From: Deltaproteobacteria bacterium
GTDB lineage: Bacteria; Myxococcota; B64-G9
Direction: 5' to 3'
NCBI GenBank assembly: GCA_019314375.1
Contig: JAFCZJ010000001.1
Location: 17,510 to 81,509, forward strand
Length of the DNA: 64,000 nt
Every line of letters starts with the position of its first letter. The first letter of the stretch is position 1. Under the pieces are notes generated by a model. It worked only from the letters and a program-made list of their open reading frames with translations. It had not been told where the DNA came from and ran no database searches. This document shows positions 23,173 through 32,258 of the stretch, piece by piece. A program made the position numbers and the translations under genes.

Positions 23173-24134
23173 AGTTCAGTGCCGAGGAGATTCAAGCTCA
23201 TGCCGCCGCGCTCGACTTTCGTCCCGACTCCCTGGAAAAAGTGTTCTGCCTGTTGAGCCTGCTGGAAGCGCTTCGGTCGCACGCCTTCCTTCGCCCCCGC
23301 ATCGCGCTCAAAGGAGGCACCGCGCTGAATCTCTTCCTTTTCGACTTGCCACGCTTGTCGGTGGACATCGATCTCAACTATATCGGATCGGCCGAGCGCG
23401 ACGAGATGCTTGCGGAGAGACCCAAGGTCGAACATGCCATCCAGGCTGTCTGTTCTCGGGAGCGCCTGGCGGTTAAGCGCATCCCAGGGGGTCACGCCGG
23501 CGGCAAATGGCGCCTGTCTTTCACGAATGCGGCAGGCTCGCTTGACAAGCTTGAGGTGGATTTGAACTTTATGTTTCGATTACCCCTGTGGCCGATTTCA
23601 TTCCTGGACTCGAAACCCCTGGGCCCTGCCGTTGCGAAACAGATCGCCGTCGTGGATCGACATGAACTCGCCGCTGGCAAACTCGCTGCCCTCTGTTCGC
23701 GAAATGCCAGCCGAGATATCTTCGATGCACGTGAATTGCTCAAGCGGCCCGATCTGGATCAGGGCAAGCTCCGCCTTGCATTCGTCGTTTTCGGTGGTCT
23801 GAACCGCAAGGACTGGCGGACCGTTCGCATCGATGACATCACAGCAGATCCAAACGAGTTCAGAAATGAACTTGTACCCATGCTGCGCGCTGCCTTTCGC
23901 CCAAAGGACGGCGAGCTCAAAAACTGGTCAGAAACCTTGCTGCGTGAAACGCGGGAGCTGATGACCCTGGTACTCCCGCTAAACTCACGGGAGCTCGAAT
24001 TCATCGGCCGACTCAACGACGCCGGCGACATCGTGCCGGAGATGATCACCGACGACCCCCGGATGCAGGCGACGATTCTAAAACACCCCGGTTTGCGATG
24101 GAAAGCGCTCAACGCAAAGAAACAGACAAGCTGA
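23169..24134 (+). CDS. abiEii: AbiEii-type nucleotidyltransferase toxin
   Basis: A 321-residue toxin of the AbiEii/MenT nucleotidyltransferase family. The GTG at 23169 overlaps the antitoxin stop (GTGA) and follows GGAGG by 4 bases; an in-frame upstream region reaching 22887 overlaps the antitoxin gene and is not used. The DNA polymerase beta-like signature is present: ALKGGTALNLFLF then LSVDIDLNYIG, giving the GG/DxD metal site. A conserved HELAAGKLAALCSRNASRDIFDA segment (quoted in parts: HELAAGKLAAL, RDIFDA) supplies the Lys and second Asp motifs. Family members transfer nucleotides to tRNA or other acceptors, halting growth. All motifs appear intact, so the toxin is probably functional. 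Confidence 0.9.
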   Translation: MKFSAEEIQAHAAALDFRPDSLEKVFCLLSLLEALRSHAFLRPRIALKGGTALNLFLFDLPRLSVDIDLNYIGSAERDEMLAERPKVEHAIQAVCSRERLAVKRIPGGHAGGKWRLSFTNAAGSLDKLEVDLNFMFRLPLWPISFLDSKPLGPAVAKQIAVVDRHELAAGKLAALCSRNASRDIFDARELLKRPDLDQGKLRLAFVVFGGLNRKDWRTVRIDDITADPNEFRNELVPMLRAAFRPKDGELKNWSETLLRETRELMTLVLPLNSRELEFIGRLNDAGDIVPEMITDDPRMQATILKHPGLRWKALNAKKQTS

Positions 24135-24196
24135 CCCCTGGCACTTCTTGCCTGGAGCGGCCCCAGGACCTATCGTCGACCCAGGAGGAAAAAGCA

Positions 24197-24673
24197 ATGC
24201 GCAAACATGTGGTGGGCGTGATGGGCGGAAGCGAGGCCACGGAAGAAGACAAGAAGATGGCCGAGGAACTTGGGGCGCGAATCGCCAAACGCGGCTGGGT
24301 CTTGCTGACCGGAGGCCGACCCATGGGCATCATGCAGGCGGCCAGCAAAGGGGCCTCCGAGGCAGGTGGTCTTGTGGTCGGCGTGCTCTACGGTGCCGAG
24401 CCCAACGAAGCAAACGCCTATGTGGACATCGCCATCGCAACAGACATGGCCGACGCCCGAAACCTGATCAACGTCTTGAGTTCCGACGTGGTCGTCGCCT
24501 GCCCCGGCTCCACCGGCACCCTCTGCGAAGTCGCCCTGGCCGCCAAGCGCAGCAAACCCCTGGTGCTGCTGGGATTCGATGCCGGCCCCAAAGTACCGAC
24601 GGGACCAAGAGTCGCCAAAGTACAATCAGCCGCCGAAGCAGAAGTGCAAATCGCTTCCTTCCTGAATTCCTGA
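24197..24673 (+). CDS. SLOG/TIGR00725 family protein
   Basis: A 158-residue Rossmann-like protein of the TIGR00725 branch of the SLOG/LOG superfamily. The nucleotide-binding face shows VGVMGGSEA at the N-terminus, LLTGGRPMGIMQAASKGA and a PGSTGTLCEVALA loop, which replaces the usual GGxGTxxE of LOG enzymes. Relatives bind nucleotides or pyranopterin cofactor, or hydrolyse nucleoside monophosphates; which applies here is unknown. The ATG at 24197 follows AGGAGG; an upstream in-frame stretch overlapping the AbiEii end is not used. It begins a short plus-strand series with a metal-ribbon-like protein and a PfkB kinase. Confidence 0.82.
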   Translation: MRKHVVGVMGGSEATEEDKKMAEELGARIAKRGWVLLTGGRPMGIMQAASKGASEAGGLVVGVLYGAEPNEANAYVDIAIATDMADARNLINVLSSDVVVACPGSTGTLCEVALAAKRSKPLVLLGFDAGPKVPTGPRVAKVQSAAEAEVQIASFLNS

Positions 24674-24748
24674 GCCAGAAGACATGGGGGGGGCTTGCGG
24701 ACTCAGGCCAGCTCTGCTTTACTAAGTTTGGGGGAAGGAGGATTTAGC

Positions 24749-25237
24749 GTGGATAAGCCCAAAATCGATCGCGACAAGATTCATCGACCCAATGAAACCC
24801 AGCCGCCCTCCAACGACAGTCACATCCGCCAAGTCGACGAAGTCGTGATCCAGGTAACCCAGGCTTTCTGCCCCAAGGGTCACAACCTGGTCCGAAACGA
24901 AGACATTCACTACTATGGCGAAATGGGCATCAGCCTCTGGGTGTCGGATGGGGAAAAAGAAGGCGAAGTCGTGCTGAGCCCCTTTCATGGCGAGCACAAC
25001 CGCAAGGGCATGATCGATTTTGCCGATGGGACCAAGCTGCAGATTTCTTGCCCTGTATGCCGGGCCCCGTTGCCCAGGATTTCCAAGTGCACCTGCGAGA
25101 CCGGTGAACTGTTTGGTATCTACATGACCAAAGACTGTTCGGACGCCAACATGGTGGCCTTGTGCAACATCTGGGGATGTCACCGGTCCAAGGTATACGA
25201 TCAAGCCGAGTTGCTGTCCGCTTACATGGAAGAGTGA
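24749..25237 (+). CDS. putative metal-ribbon protein, no recognised family
   Basis: A 162-residue soluble protein starting at GTG after GGAAGGAGG. It carries at least four cysteine groups: CPKGH (about residue 42), CPVC (about 101), CTC (about 113) and a C-terminal CSDANMVALC plus WGCHR. The CPxxH/CPVC pairing looks like a zinc-ribbon or rubredoxin-like knuckle, so Zn or Fe binding is likely. An HGEHNRKGMIDFADG segment lies between the knuckles. It may act with the adjacent SLOG protein or PfkB kinase, but no known pathway fits. Confidence 0.55.
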   Translation: MDKPKIDRDKIHRPNETQPPSNDSHIRQVDEVVIQVTQAFCPKGHNLVRNEDIHYYGEMGISLWVSDGEKEGEVVLSPFHGEHNRKGMIDFADGTKLQISCPVCRAPLPRISKCTCETGELFGIYMTKDCSDANMVALCNIWGCHRSKVYDQAELLSAYMEE

Positions 25238-25290
25238 GAAGCTTGTCCCACCTCCCTGATTCCAGCCGGACGACATCCTCAAGCCGAGAC

Positions 25291-26169
25291 ATGGAAGCAA
25301 ACAAGGTCGACCTGCTGTTGGTGGGTGCCTTGGCCCGTGATGAAGACGTGGTGGCAGGCTTGACCGAACATCGCATCGGGGGTGCCGTTTACTTCGGATC
25401 CTACGCGGCCCAAGCCGCGGGTGCCCGAACCAGCCTCTGGACCGCCATCTCCGAAGCGGATCGCAAGCTGCTCGACCCGCTTCGGCAGGACGGCATCGGT
25501 GTACACATCTGCGACTCCCCTCACACCGCCGGCATCCGTAACATTTACGAAAGCGCCGACAGGGACCGTCGCCAGTGCCAGCTCATCTCACGCGCCCGAC
25601 CCCTGACCGCGGAAGAAATGCCCGACACTTCGGCCCGCATCATCCACGTTTGCCCCCTGATGGCGGGCGAAGTCGAAGAAAGCGTCTTTTCCGCCGCTGC
25701 ATCCCGTGCACAGCTTTCTTTGGATGCCCAGGGCGTCGTGAGAAAGGTTCGAGGCGATCAACTGGTCTTCGAGGCTTGGACCGGACAGGAGCGCCTGCTG
25801 CCCCTGGTACACTTTCTCAAATGCGACACCGCGGAGGCAGAATTCATGACGGGCCTGACCAGGCCGGATGATGCCGCCCGGGCCTTGGCGGATCAAGGTG
25901 CCCAGGAGGTGCTCGTCACACGTCCGGATGGGGTGAGCCTCTGGGCCGACGGTCGAATATGGCATGCGCCCTTTACGCATCGAGGCCTCGAAGGACGAAC
26001 CGGCCGCGGAGACACCTGCATGTCGTCCTACCTGGCCCGTCGCTTAAACCACGAGCCGGAAGCAGCCCTGCGCTTCGCCGCGGCCCTGACCAGCATCAAA
26101 ATGGAAACACCAGGCCCCTTTCGCGGCGATCTAAAGGCCGTACAAAAACGCATGGCCCAAATGCCCTGA
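25291..26169 (+). CDS. PfkB family carbohydrate/nucleoside kinase
   Basis: A 292-residue kinase of the ribokinase/PfkB fold. The N-terminus has DLLLVGALARD, then GGAVYFGSYAAQAAGA, the first PfkB signature region. The second signature carries the catalytic base in GRTGRGDTCMSSYLARR (Asp of GRGD, about residue 247). The Thr at the second signature position is common. The substrate could be a sugar, nucleoside or inositol; nothing in the sequence decides. The ATG at 25291 is chosen since the fold begins there, though its ribosome-binding site is weak. It converges with the glycosyltransferase gene, with a 9-bp gap. Confidence 0.82.
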   Translation: MEANKVDLLLVGALARDEDVVAGLTEHRIGGAVYFGSYAAQAAGARTSLWTAISEADRKLLDPLRQDGIGVHICDSPHTAGIRNIYESADRDRRQCQLISRARPLTAEEMPDTSARIIHVCPLMAGEVEESVFSAAASRAQLSLDAQGVVRKVRGDQLVFEAWTGQERLLPLVHFLKCDTAEAEFMTGLTRPDDAARALADQGAQEVLVTRPDGVSLWADGRIWHAPFTHRGLEGRTGRGDTCMSSYLARRLNHEPEAALRFAAALTSIKMETPGPFRGDLKAVQKRMAQMP

Positions 26170-26178
26170 GTTCGATCA

Positions 26179-27993
26179 TCACTTGCGCTCGAGCAAAGAA
26201 TACCAACCCTTGGTCCTGTCTTGAACCTGCCGGACGACCTTGAACTCCTGACGCAGCCATCGTGCAAAGGCCGGCAAACGAGCAAACTTACCAAAGCGCC
26301 ATCGAACTCGCCCGTCACGTAACCGCTGCACACGCCCCGAAACCAATACAAACTTGAGATCCGCCCGATCAATTTCGGAAATTAGTTTCTCGGGCGGGGT
26401 GATGCCGGTGGTGAAACGCATCGTGTTGCTGTCCGCTTCGTCTCCCGCCAGGCGCCGCCCCGCCAAGAGAGCCACCAAGCCCGCCGTAGAAGAATCACCG
26501 TACAAGGTATGCTCAGGCCGGCTGTGGTCTCGCACATGGGCGGCCAACTCCTCGGCCGCCCCCAGGTAGCGACTCTCATGGTAGAGCACTTCCTGAACCG
26601 TACCATAGGCCTGGTACGCCTCCGCCATATCGTCCCAGCAACAGGCCCGCATCAAGGGGTTGATCATCGGCAAGGGAGAATCCGACCACCGCATCGGCTT
26701 GTCCATGCTGCGCACATATTTGGGTAACAGGGCCCTCTGCATTGGCACCCGAACCGCACCGGCCAATGCGACGAACAAAACAACAACGGCCAACACAAAG
26801 CCTGCTTCCCACCAGGTCTTGTCCCGACTGCCTCGACGTCGAATCAATCCAACTACGTGCTGCCCCCCACGGGTCGCGACCAGACCTGCACAGCAAGCCA
26901 TGGCAGGAAAAAACAACAAAAAATAGAAAGGAAAAACCCTGGGCAGGTTGGCGATGAAAAGAATGTAACCCAAAGACCACATCGCCCCGACCCGCATTAA
27001 GCTCAAAACGCCTTCTTGCCAAAGCTGCAGTCGTGCCCAACGCCAAACACGTTGCCAAATCGCTCCTTCGCCGGTCGTGTTTCCCTCGGGGCTGGCCAGA
27101 CCCGAACCCTTCGACAGACGCCCATCAAGCCAAGCCATCACAGGCGAAAGCAAAAGACCCAGAAATAGAATAAAATTATCCCCAAAGACCCGCACAAACA
27201 TGGCGCGGGAGACCCCCTCCTTGACCGGCTTGAGGAAATGATACAAGTAGACACCGTCCCAATAGGCGCCGCCACCCAATGCGAGGCCCAAACCCTGGAT
27301 GGCGAGCCAAGGCACGATGAAACCAGCAAAATAGCGCAAAGCATCTTTGGGATCACGCAGCAGCGCAAGCAAGGCGGCCATGACGGCCGCGGGCAGGACG
27401 TAGTTGCCCGTACCCACCCCCAGGGCAAAAAACAGGCCGGCCAACAAGGGCCGTGTCTTCAAACCAAGCAAGGCCCAGAGCCCCGCGCAAATCCACATCA
27501 CCGACAGATTGATGCCCGTCCAATGGGACGAAGCTCTGAGAAGAGAAAAAGCCCCCAGGTAAAAAAGAACAGTCAGCAGTGCCGACACGCGACCGGCCCG
27601 ACCCCAGACAAGCCTGAACAGGAAAAAAGCGCCCAGCAAACTGGCGAGGATGGGCAATATGCGCGCCGTCACCGGACCGAAGCCAAACAAGGCAAAAAGA
27701 CCAACCCCTGGCAACAAATGGAGGGGGGGATGGGCAAAGAAATAGTCCCCGTAAGGCAAAGCCCCATGCTCGGCGGTCGCCCAGGCCATATAGAAATAGA
27801 CGTTCTCGTCACCCACCTGCCAATGAAAGGCGTAGCTCTTCAAGGCCAAGAACCCCAGTGCAACGAACGAAAACCCAAGCCAGGTTGCAGCATCACGCCA
27901 GTCGATGCGGACCTGCGATCTGGGATTCTTCTCAGCGGCCGTTTCCATGGCACCATCATCGAACTCCCCGAGGGACCCTGTCAACGTCTCCAT
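26179..27993 (-). CDS. GT-C membrane glycosyltransferase (GT39/ArnT-like)
   Basis: A 604-residue polytopic inner-membrane protein with about 11 hydrophobic segments and a soluble C-terminal ~170 residues. The first periplasmic loop has the GT-C acidic motif (VGDENVYFYMAWATAEHG) followed by PYGDYFFAHPPLHLLPG, which matches polyprenol-phosphate-sugar-dependent transferases of the GT39/GT83 type. It should move a sugar from an undecaprenyl carrier to a glycan, lipid or protein outside the membrane. Starts at 27993 or 27948 are both possible, because neither has a strong ribosome-binding site. It stands divergent from the TolC-like gene. Confidence 0.78.
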   Translation of the reverse strand: METLTGSLGEFDDGAMETAAEKNPRSQVRIDWRDAATWLGFSFVALGFLALKSYAFHWQVGDENVYFYMAWATAEHGALPYGDYFFAHPPLHLLPGVGLFALFGFGPVTARILPILASLLGAFFLFRLVWGRAGRVSALLTVLFYLGAFSLLRASSHWTGINLSVMWICAGLWALLGLKTRPLLAGLFFALGVGTGNYVLPAAVMAALLALLRDPKDALRYFAGFIVPWLAIQGLGLALGGGAYWDGVYLYHFLKPVKEGVSRAMFVRVFGDNFILFLGLLLSPVMAWLDGRLSKGSGLASPEGNTTGEGAIWQRVWRWARLQLWQEGVLSLMRVGAMWSLGYILFIANLPRVFPFYFLLFFPAMACCAGLVATRGGQHVVGLIRRRGSRDKTWWEAGFVLAVVVLFVALAGAVRVPMQRALLPKYVRSMDKPMRWSDSPLPMINPLMRACCWDDMAEAYQAYGTVQEVLYHESRYLGAAEELAAHVRDHSRPEHTLYGDSSTAGLVALLAGRRLAGDEADSNTMRFTTGITPPEKLISEIDRADLKFVLVSGRVQRLRDGRVRWRFGKFARLPAFARWLRQEFKVVRQVQDRTKGWYSLLERK

Positions 27994-27997
27994 ATGC

Positions 27998-28026
27998 TTG
28001 ACAGCACAAGCCCTACAACCTACGGT
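27998..28026 (+). promoter_or_regulatory. possible promoter of the TolC-like gene
   Basis: A perfect TTGACA (27998-28003), a 17-bp spacer and TACGGT (28021-28026). The -10 is poor (three of six), so this is tentative. It overlaps the 5' end of the divergent glycosyltransferase gene. Confidence 0.3.
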
Positions 28027-28124
28027 GAAGACTAATTTTTGCTGTGCCCGCCTTCGTGAAATCTGGGGCCTTGGGGCGGGCGCACCCCAGGCTTTTCAAT
28101 CATTTGCCGTATCGTGGAGGTTGG

Positions 28125-29540
28125 ATGCGCCACATTGTTATCCTTTTTCTTCTCGGCAGCCTGTCGTTTCAGGCCAAGGCTCTGCCCCAAGAAAACGACA
28201 CAGGACAAAAAGCACAAAGCGAGCCCCTCGGTCTTGACGATTTGCTTGAAGCAGCCCTGGCTCACGACGGTCGTTTACTCGCGGCCCATGCCGGGCTGGA
28301 AGTGTACCGCGCAAAGTACAACCAAGCCTGGTGGGCCTGGTTTCCCCGAGGCAAAATTGAAGCCGTCTTCGGCGGCCCCGTGGGTGCACGCAGACTGGAC
28401 TGTCCGGATGATGAGAACTGCGTTCGACTCGAGCACGACTGGCGTCCCGGTTCCTTTGATTTCGGCGAGGCCAGCTACGCCGTGGGTGGCAAGCTGGAGG
28501 CGGCCATGCCTCTGTATACCTTCGGCAAAATCGACGAGGCCAAAAGGGCTGCGCGTGCCGGTGTTCGGGCAGGCAAAGCGGACATCCGACGCGCCAGGCA
28601 AGAGGTGGCCCTGGAGGTCCGCCGGGCCTGGTACGGCGGGCTCCTGGCTCAGCTTTCGATCGAGGTACTGGAAGACGGCGAGAAGAAAATCAAAGACGCG
28701 GAGAAAAAACTCACCAAGATGCTGGATGCGCTGAACGAAGACGTGACCGACAAAGACTTGTTCAAGCTGCGCTACTACGCCAGCGAAATCCGCAAGATGC
28801 TCATCCAGGCAAAACAGGGCCGAAACCTCTCCTTGGCTGCCCTGCGTTTTCTCACGGGCATCGAGACCCTTGGTCAAGGCAAACAGTTGGCTGAATCCGA
28901 ACTGACAGCGCCCGAAATCAAATTCCTGAAACGATCCGAGTACCTCAAGCAGGCGGCCCAACACAGGCCGGAGATGCTCATGATGGAGGCAGCCCTGGAA
29001 GCCTCCCGCGCCAAGGTGGAGATAGAAAAAGCCTATTTCTACCCTGATTTCTTTTTGGCGGGATTCGTCAAGGGCTCTTACTCGCCAGTGCACGATTACA
29101 TTGAAAACCCCCTGCTCAACAACGGCTACACCAATTACGACGCAGGCCTGACCTTGGGTTTTCGCCTGGGCTTGGACATCCCACAAAAAATCGCCAGGCT
29201 CGATCAAGCACAGGCCGAGCTGGTTCGCCTGGAGGCCAGGGTCAATCAGGCCAAACATGCGGCAGGACTTGAGTTGGACAAGCGCCTGGGCGACCTACAG
29301 GCCGCCTTGGATAATCAGAAAGTCATCAAGAAGGGTCGCCGGGCCGCCAAAGCCTGGATGCGCAGCAATCTCATGAGTTATGGTGTGGGCATTTCCAACA
29401 CCAAGGACTTGCTGGACTCCTTGGTCGCCTACTCCAAATCCCGCATCGAAATGGCCAAAGCGACCCACGACACCCTTTTGGCCCATGACCGACTGGAAGC
29501 CACCCTGGGTACCGATCTGTCTCGATCCCAAAAACCTTGA
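28125..29540 (+). CDS. TolC family outer-membrane protein
   Basis: A 471-residue exported protein. The signal peptide ends near QAKA. The mature part has two halves, each with long alpha-helical hairpins (EAKRAARAGVRAGKADIRRA and the matching LDQAQAELVRLEARVNQAKH) and barrel strands, as expected for TolC/OEP efflux or secretion channels. An unusual lysine-rich helical insert (EKKIKDAEKKLTKM, about 185-215) lies at the coiled-coil tip. No adaptor or pump is adjacent. The next gene is an MlaC homolog, so it may belong to a lipid- or toluene-transport-linked system; that is inference. The ATG at 28125 follows GGAGG. Confidence 0.85.
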   Translation: MRHIVILFLLGSLSFQAKALPQENDTGQKAQSEPLGLDDLLEAALAHDGRLLAAHAGLEVYRAKYNQAWWAWFPRGKIEAVFGGPVGARRLDCPDDENCVRLEHDWRPGSFDFGEASYAVGGKLEAAMPLYTFGKIDEAKRAARAGVRAGKADIRRARQEVALEVRRAWYGGLLAQLSIEVLEDGEKKIKDAEKKLTKMLDALNEDVTDKDLFKLRYYASEIRKMLIQAKQGRNLSLAALRFLTGIETLGQGKQLAESELTAPEIKFLKRSEYLKQAAQHRPEMLMMEAALEASRAKVEIEKAYFYPDFFLAGFVKGSYSPVHDYIENPLLNNGYTNYDAGLTLGFRLGLDIPQKIARLDQAQAELVRLEARVNQAKHAAGLELDKRLGDLQAALDNQKVIKKGRRAAKAWMRSNLMSYGVGISNTKDLLDSLVAYSKSRIEMAKATHDTLLAHDRLEATLGTDLSRSQKP

Positions 29541-29600
29541 ATCACTTCAGGGTCACAGGCGTCCAAACCCTTGAAGACACCCTGTGAAGGAGAAGCAACC

Positions 29601-30257
29601 ATGCGCTATCCATCAAAATTCTGGGCTCTTGGAGTGGCACTTGTGATGTGGCTCACAACTTCGACAGCCCTGGCCGCCCCTGGTCCGAAACAGGTCATTC
29701 GCGAGGGCGCGGACAGGATCAAAAAAGTCCTGAAGAAAAAAACAACCAAGGGCAGCAAAGCTCGGGAGGTTCAAAAAACGGATCTCAGGACCGCTGTTGA
29801 AGGATTCTTAGACTACAAAGAACTGGGTCGCCGGGCCTTGGGGCCCCACTGGAAAGATCGCAGCCCCGAAGAACAGGAAGACTTCTATCAACTGCTACGC
29901 GATCTAATCGAATCCTCATACGAAGGGGCCATCCGCTCCAACGCTGACTTCGAGCTAAGAATCGAAGACGAAGAAATCGATGAGGAGCAGGCCAAAGCCT
30001 CCATCATGGCCGTAGCAAGCGGCAAAGATGCCAAGGGAAAAACAGTGGCAGAGGACCTGACCTTTCATCTTTTCCTAAAGAACAGAAAGTGGATGATCTA
30101 CGATGTGGAATTCGGCGACGTGAGCCTGGTCAGGCACTATCGAGGCGAGTTTAACCGAAAAATCAAAAAAGAATCTTATGCCGCGTTAATCGCCACCATG
30201 AAAAAGAAGTTAGCAGAAGTGCGTAAAGGGAAGGCTCAAGGAAAAATCAAACTCTAG
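29601..30257 (+). CDS. mlaC: MlaC/Ttg2D phospholipid-binding protein
   Basis: A 218-residue periplasmic protein with a signal peptide (cleavage near ALAAPG) that matches the MlaC/Ttg2D family (Tol_Tol_Ttg2). DLRTAVEGFLDYKELGRRALGP is the characteristic early block (quoted as VEGFLDYKELGRRALG), followed by EEQEDFYQLLRDLIESSY and a C-terminal WMIYDVEFGDVSLVRHYRGEF. MlaC shuttles glycerophospholipids between the MlaA complex in the outer membrane and MlaFEDB in the inner membrane. The other mla genes are not here. Start ATG 29601 follows AAGGAG. Its stop codon abuts that of the converging FHA gene with no spacer. Confidence 0.87.
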   Translation: MRYPSKFWALGVALVMWLTTSTALAAPGPKQVIREGADRIKKVLKKKTTKGSKAREVQKTDLRTAVEGFLDYKELGRRALGPHWKDRSPEEQEDFYQLLRDLIESSYEGAIRSNADFELRIEDEEIDEEQAKASIMAVASGKDAKGKTVAEDLTFHLFLKNRKWMIYDVEFGDVSLVRHYRGEFNRKIKKESYAALIATMKKKLAEVRKGKAQGKIKL

Positions 30258-32201
30258 TTACATGTCCATCTTCTGCTTCTTCAGCATGGCCTCTTTGTAA
30301 GGCAAGCTCGCTGGCCTTGTGATACGCTTGACGTCTTCAAGCACAGCCGCGGCCTTTCCCTTTCGCCCCTGATCGATGAATCGCTGGGCCTGCTTAATGG
30401 CGTCGCGGGCGACCTCCTCAAGCTTGATCATACCGGTTTCGCAGGCCCCTTCATCTGGACTGAATTTGAGGCAGTCTTTCCACTTCTTAAACGCCCTGAA
30501 GTATTTATATCGAGCAAATAGATCTGCTGCCTCACGGTTGAGATTCCCAGCCAGCTGCTTGCCGATATCTTCCCGATAGAAACTGATCAGGCCATCCGGG
30601 ATGAACTTGGCGTCGGTGTCCAAGGCAATCTCCAGTTGCTTGCGCGCTTCCTTGTATCGCCCTCGCATCAAATAGGTAATCCCCTGGTTGTACTTGCCCT
30701 TGACGACTCGCAGCATGTTGTCTAACTCGCGTGCTTGCTGCACCAATTTCGGGCGGCGCGACAAGGCCTTGATCCGCTGCAAATCATGAATGGCGTTTTC
30801 GATCTTGCCCCCAAAATACTTCATCAACGCATTGGATATCTTGGCACGCGGATATCGCTTCTTTATTTCGGTCTCAGGATCCAAATCGACCGCCATGTCC
30901 ACCACGCGATCACACTCGAAAGGAATCGGCTTGAATCTCGTTGGGAAACGGCGAGATCGCATGGCCTTCTCGACCTTTTTGACCCACCTATTAAAAACTT
31001 TTCGGTCACAAGGATCCAAATCCATGTAGGCCCGAAGATGTTTATGGGCCTTTTTCCAATGCCGACCATTGGTGAAACCCTTGAATTCGCGCATATGGAA
31101 AGTCAGGAGAACGGTGGTGCATTCCTCAATCTTGGGCCGAGCGATCTTTTGGTAGGCGCTGGTCTTTTCAATGGCCAAAAACATCTTTCTGGCCTCGGCC
31201 CAGTGGCCCAGATCAAACTCCACCAGCGCATCTTGATATTGATTCTTGACGGCAATCTCTTCTTCGATCTGCTTACGCAATATTCTGCACTCTTTGCAGA
31301 TGGGAAAAACATCGATGGCGCTATTCACTGATTCCCGGGCGGCTTTCCATTCAAATTGATCCATATTTCTCCGCGCGACACTCAGGAACTGCTCAACCTG
31401 AACATCCACGGCGATGTTGCTCCCCCGCGTGGGATCTGCGATGGCAGGGCCCGTCGGACCAACAGGCTTTGCCCCGCATGCCTTGAACCCGCCGATAAGA
31501 AGCGCCAGCCCCACGACGCCGGCCACCCCCATCAGGATCATCTTCTTACGCTTTTTTGCTTTCGCGATGCCTGAATCAATAACCCCATATTCAAAACGAA
31601 AAACTAAATTTCCGAAGCGCAGTATGTCCCCACTCTTAATCTCACAGGTATCGATGCGCTTGCGGTTGACAAAAGTACCGTTGGAGCTGCGCATATCGAA
31701 CAGCATAAAGTGGTCATTTTCGACCTTGAGCCTGGCATGCTGCCTTGATATGGAGGCATCGTCGATGACGAGGTACTGAGACGCATCCCGCCCCACGTCA
31801 TTGTCTCCTTCGCGCAATTCGATTTCCAGGCCGGCCGTCGGCCCCTTCAACCCAACCAACAAAGGAACCGGAATCTCTTCTTCCATCCCGAACTCATCCG
31901 AAAGGGAGTCGGAGACGGATCCAAAGATAGAAATCGCGAAAATACCAGCTTCTAATTCCGCCCCCGCCTCAAGCTCGAACACCCCATCCATGGCCTCGCC
32001 GTCGATCTCGATGCCACCTCCCTCGCTCAGGTCTTCCACCATCACCCGACCATCTTCCACCCAAATCTTCATATGGTGTCGCGAGACTGAACGGGAGCCG
32101 AGAACGAAATCGCTATCCTCTCCACGACCGAAGAGTTTCGGCTCGGATCCTATTTCTACTTCCTTCTCTCGTCCGCTGGAATCAACGATGCTCAACTTCA
32201 T
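30258..32201 (-). CDS. double-FHA membrane protein with TPR-like C-terminus (Tad-associated)
   Basis: A 647-residue protein with two N-terminal FHA domains (about 18-100, with GRGEDSDFVLGSRSVSRHH; and about 130-205, with GRDASQYLVIDDASISRQHA, SSNGTFVN). A basic stop-transfer precedes one membrane helix (about 222-242), and the ~400-residue C-terminal part is helical and TPR-like. FHA domains bind phosphothreonine, so this could link a Ser/Thr kinase signal to the pilus apparatus. It lies 57 bp after the FHA-cpaF gene on the same strand and shares the FHA theme. I know no standard Tad component with this architecture. No kinase gene lies in the window. Confidence 0.8.
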   Translation of the reverse strand: MKLSIVDSSGREKEVEIGSEPKLFGRGEDSDFVLGSRSVSRHHMKIWVEDGRVMVEDLSEGGGIEIDGEAMDGVFELEAGAELEAGIFAISIFGSVSDSLSDEFGMEEEIPVPLLVGLKGPTAGLEIELREGDNDVGRDASQYLVIDDASISRQHARLKVENDHFMLFDMRSSNGTFVNRKRIDTCEIKSGDILRFGNLVFRFEYGVIDSGIAKAKKRKKMILMGVAGVVGLALLIGGFKACGAKPVGPTGPAIADPTRGSNIAVDVQVEQFLSVARRNMDQFEWKAARESVNSAIDVFPICKECRILRKQIEEEIAVKNQYQDALVEFDLGHWAEARKMFLAIEKTSAYQKIARPKIEECTTVLLTFHMREFKGFTNGRHWKKAHKHLRAYMDLDPCDRKVFNRWVKKVEKAMRSRRFPTRFKPIPFECDRVVDMAVDLDPETEIKKRYPRAKISNALMKYFGGKIENAIHDLQRIKALSRRPKLVQQARELDNMLRVVKGKYNQGITYLMRGRYKEARKQLEIALDTDAKFIPDGLISFYREDIGKQLAGNLNREAADLFARYKYFRAFKKWKDCLKFSPDEGACETGMIKLEEVARDAIKQAQRFIDQGRKGKAAAVLEDVKRITRPASLPYKEAMLKKQKMDM

Positions 32202-32258
32202 GATGGGCTCGGATTCTCCTCGATGGATTTGGACGCCCGGGCCGGGCTCATGGATCTG

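Noticed and set aside
29541..29600. Imperfect hairpin (CTTCAGGGT/ACCCTTGAAG) between the TolC-like gene and mlaC as a terminator
   Set aside because: Stem is bulged and no T-tract follows, so termination is not supported.
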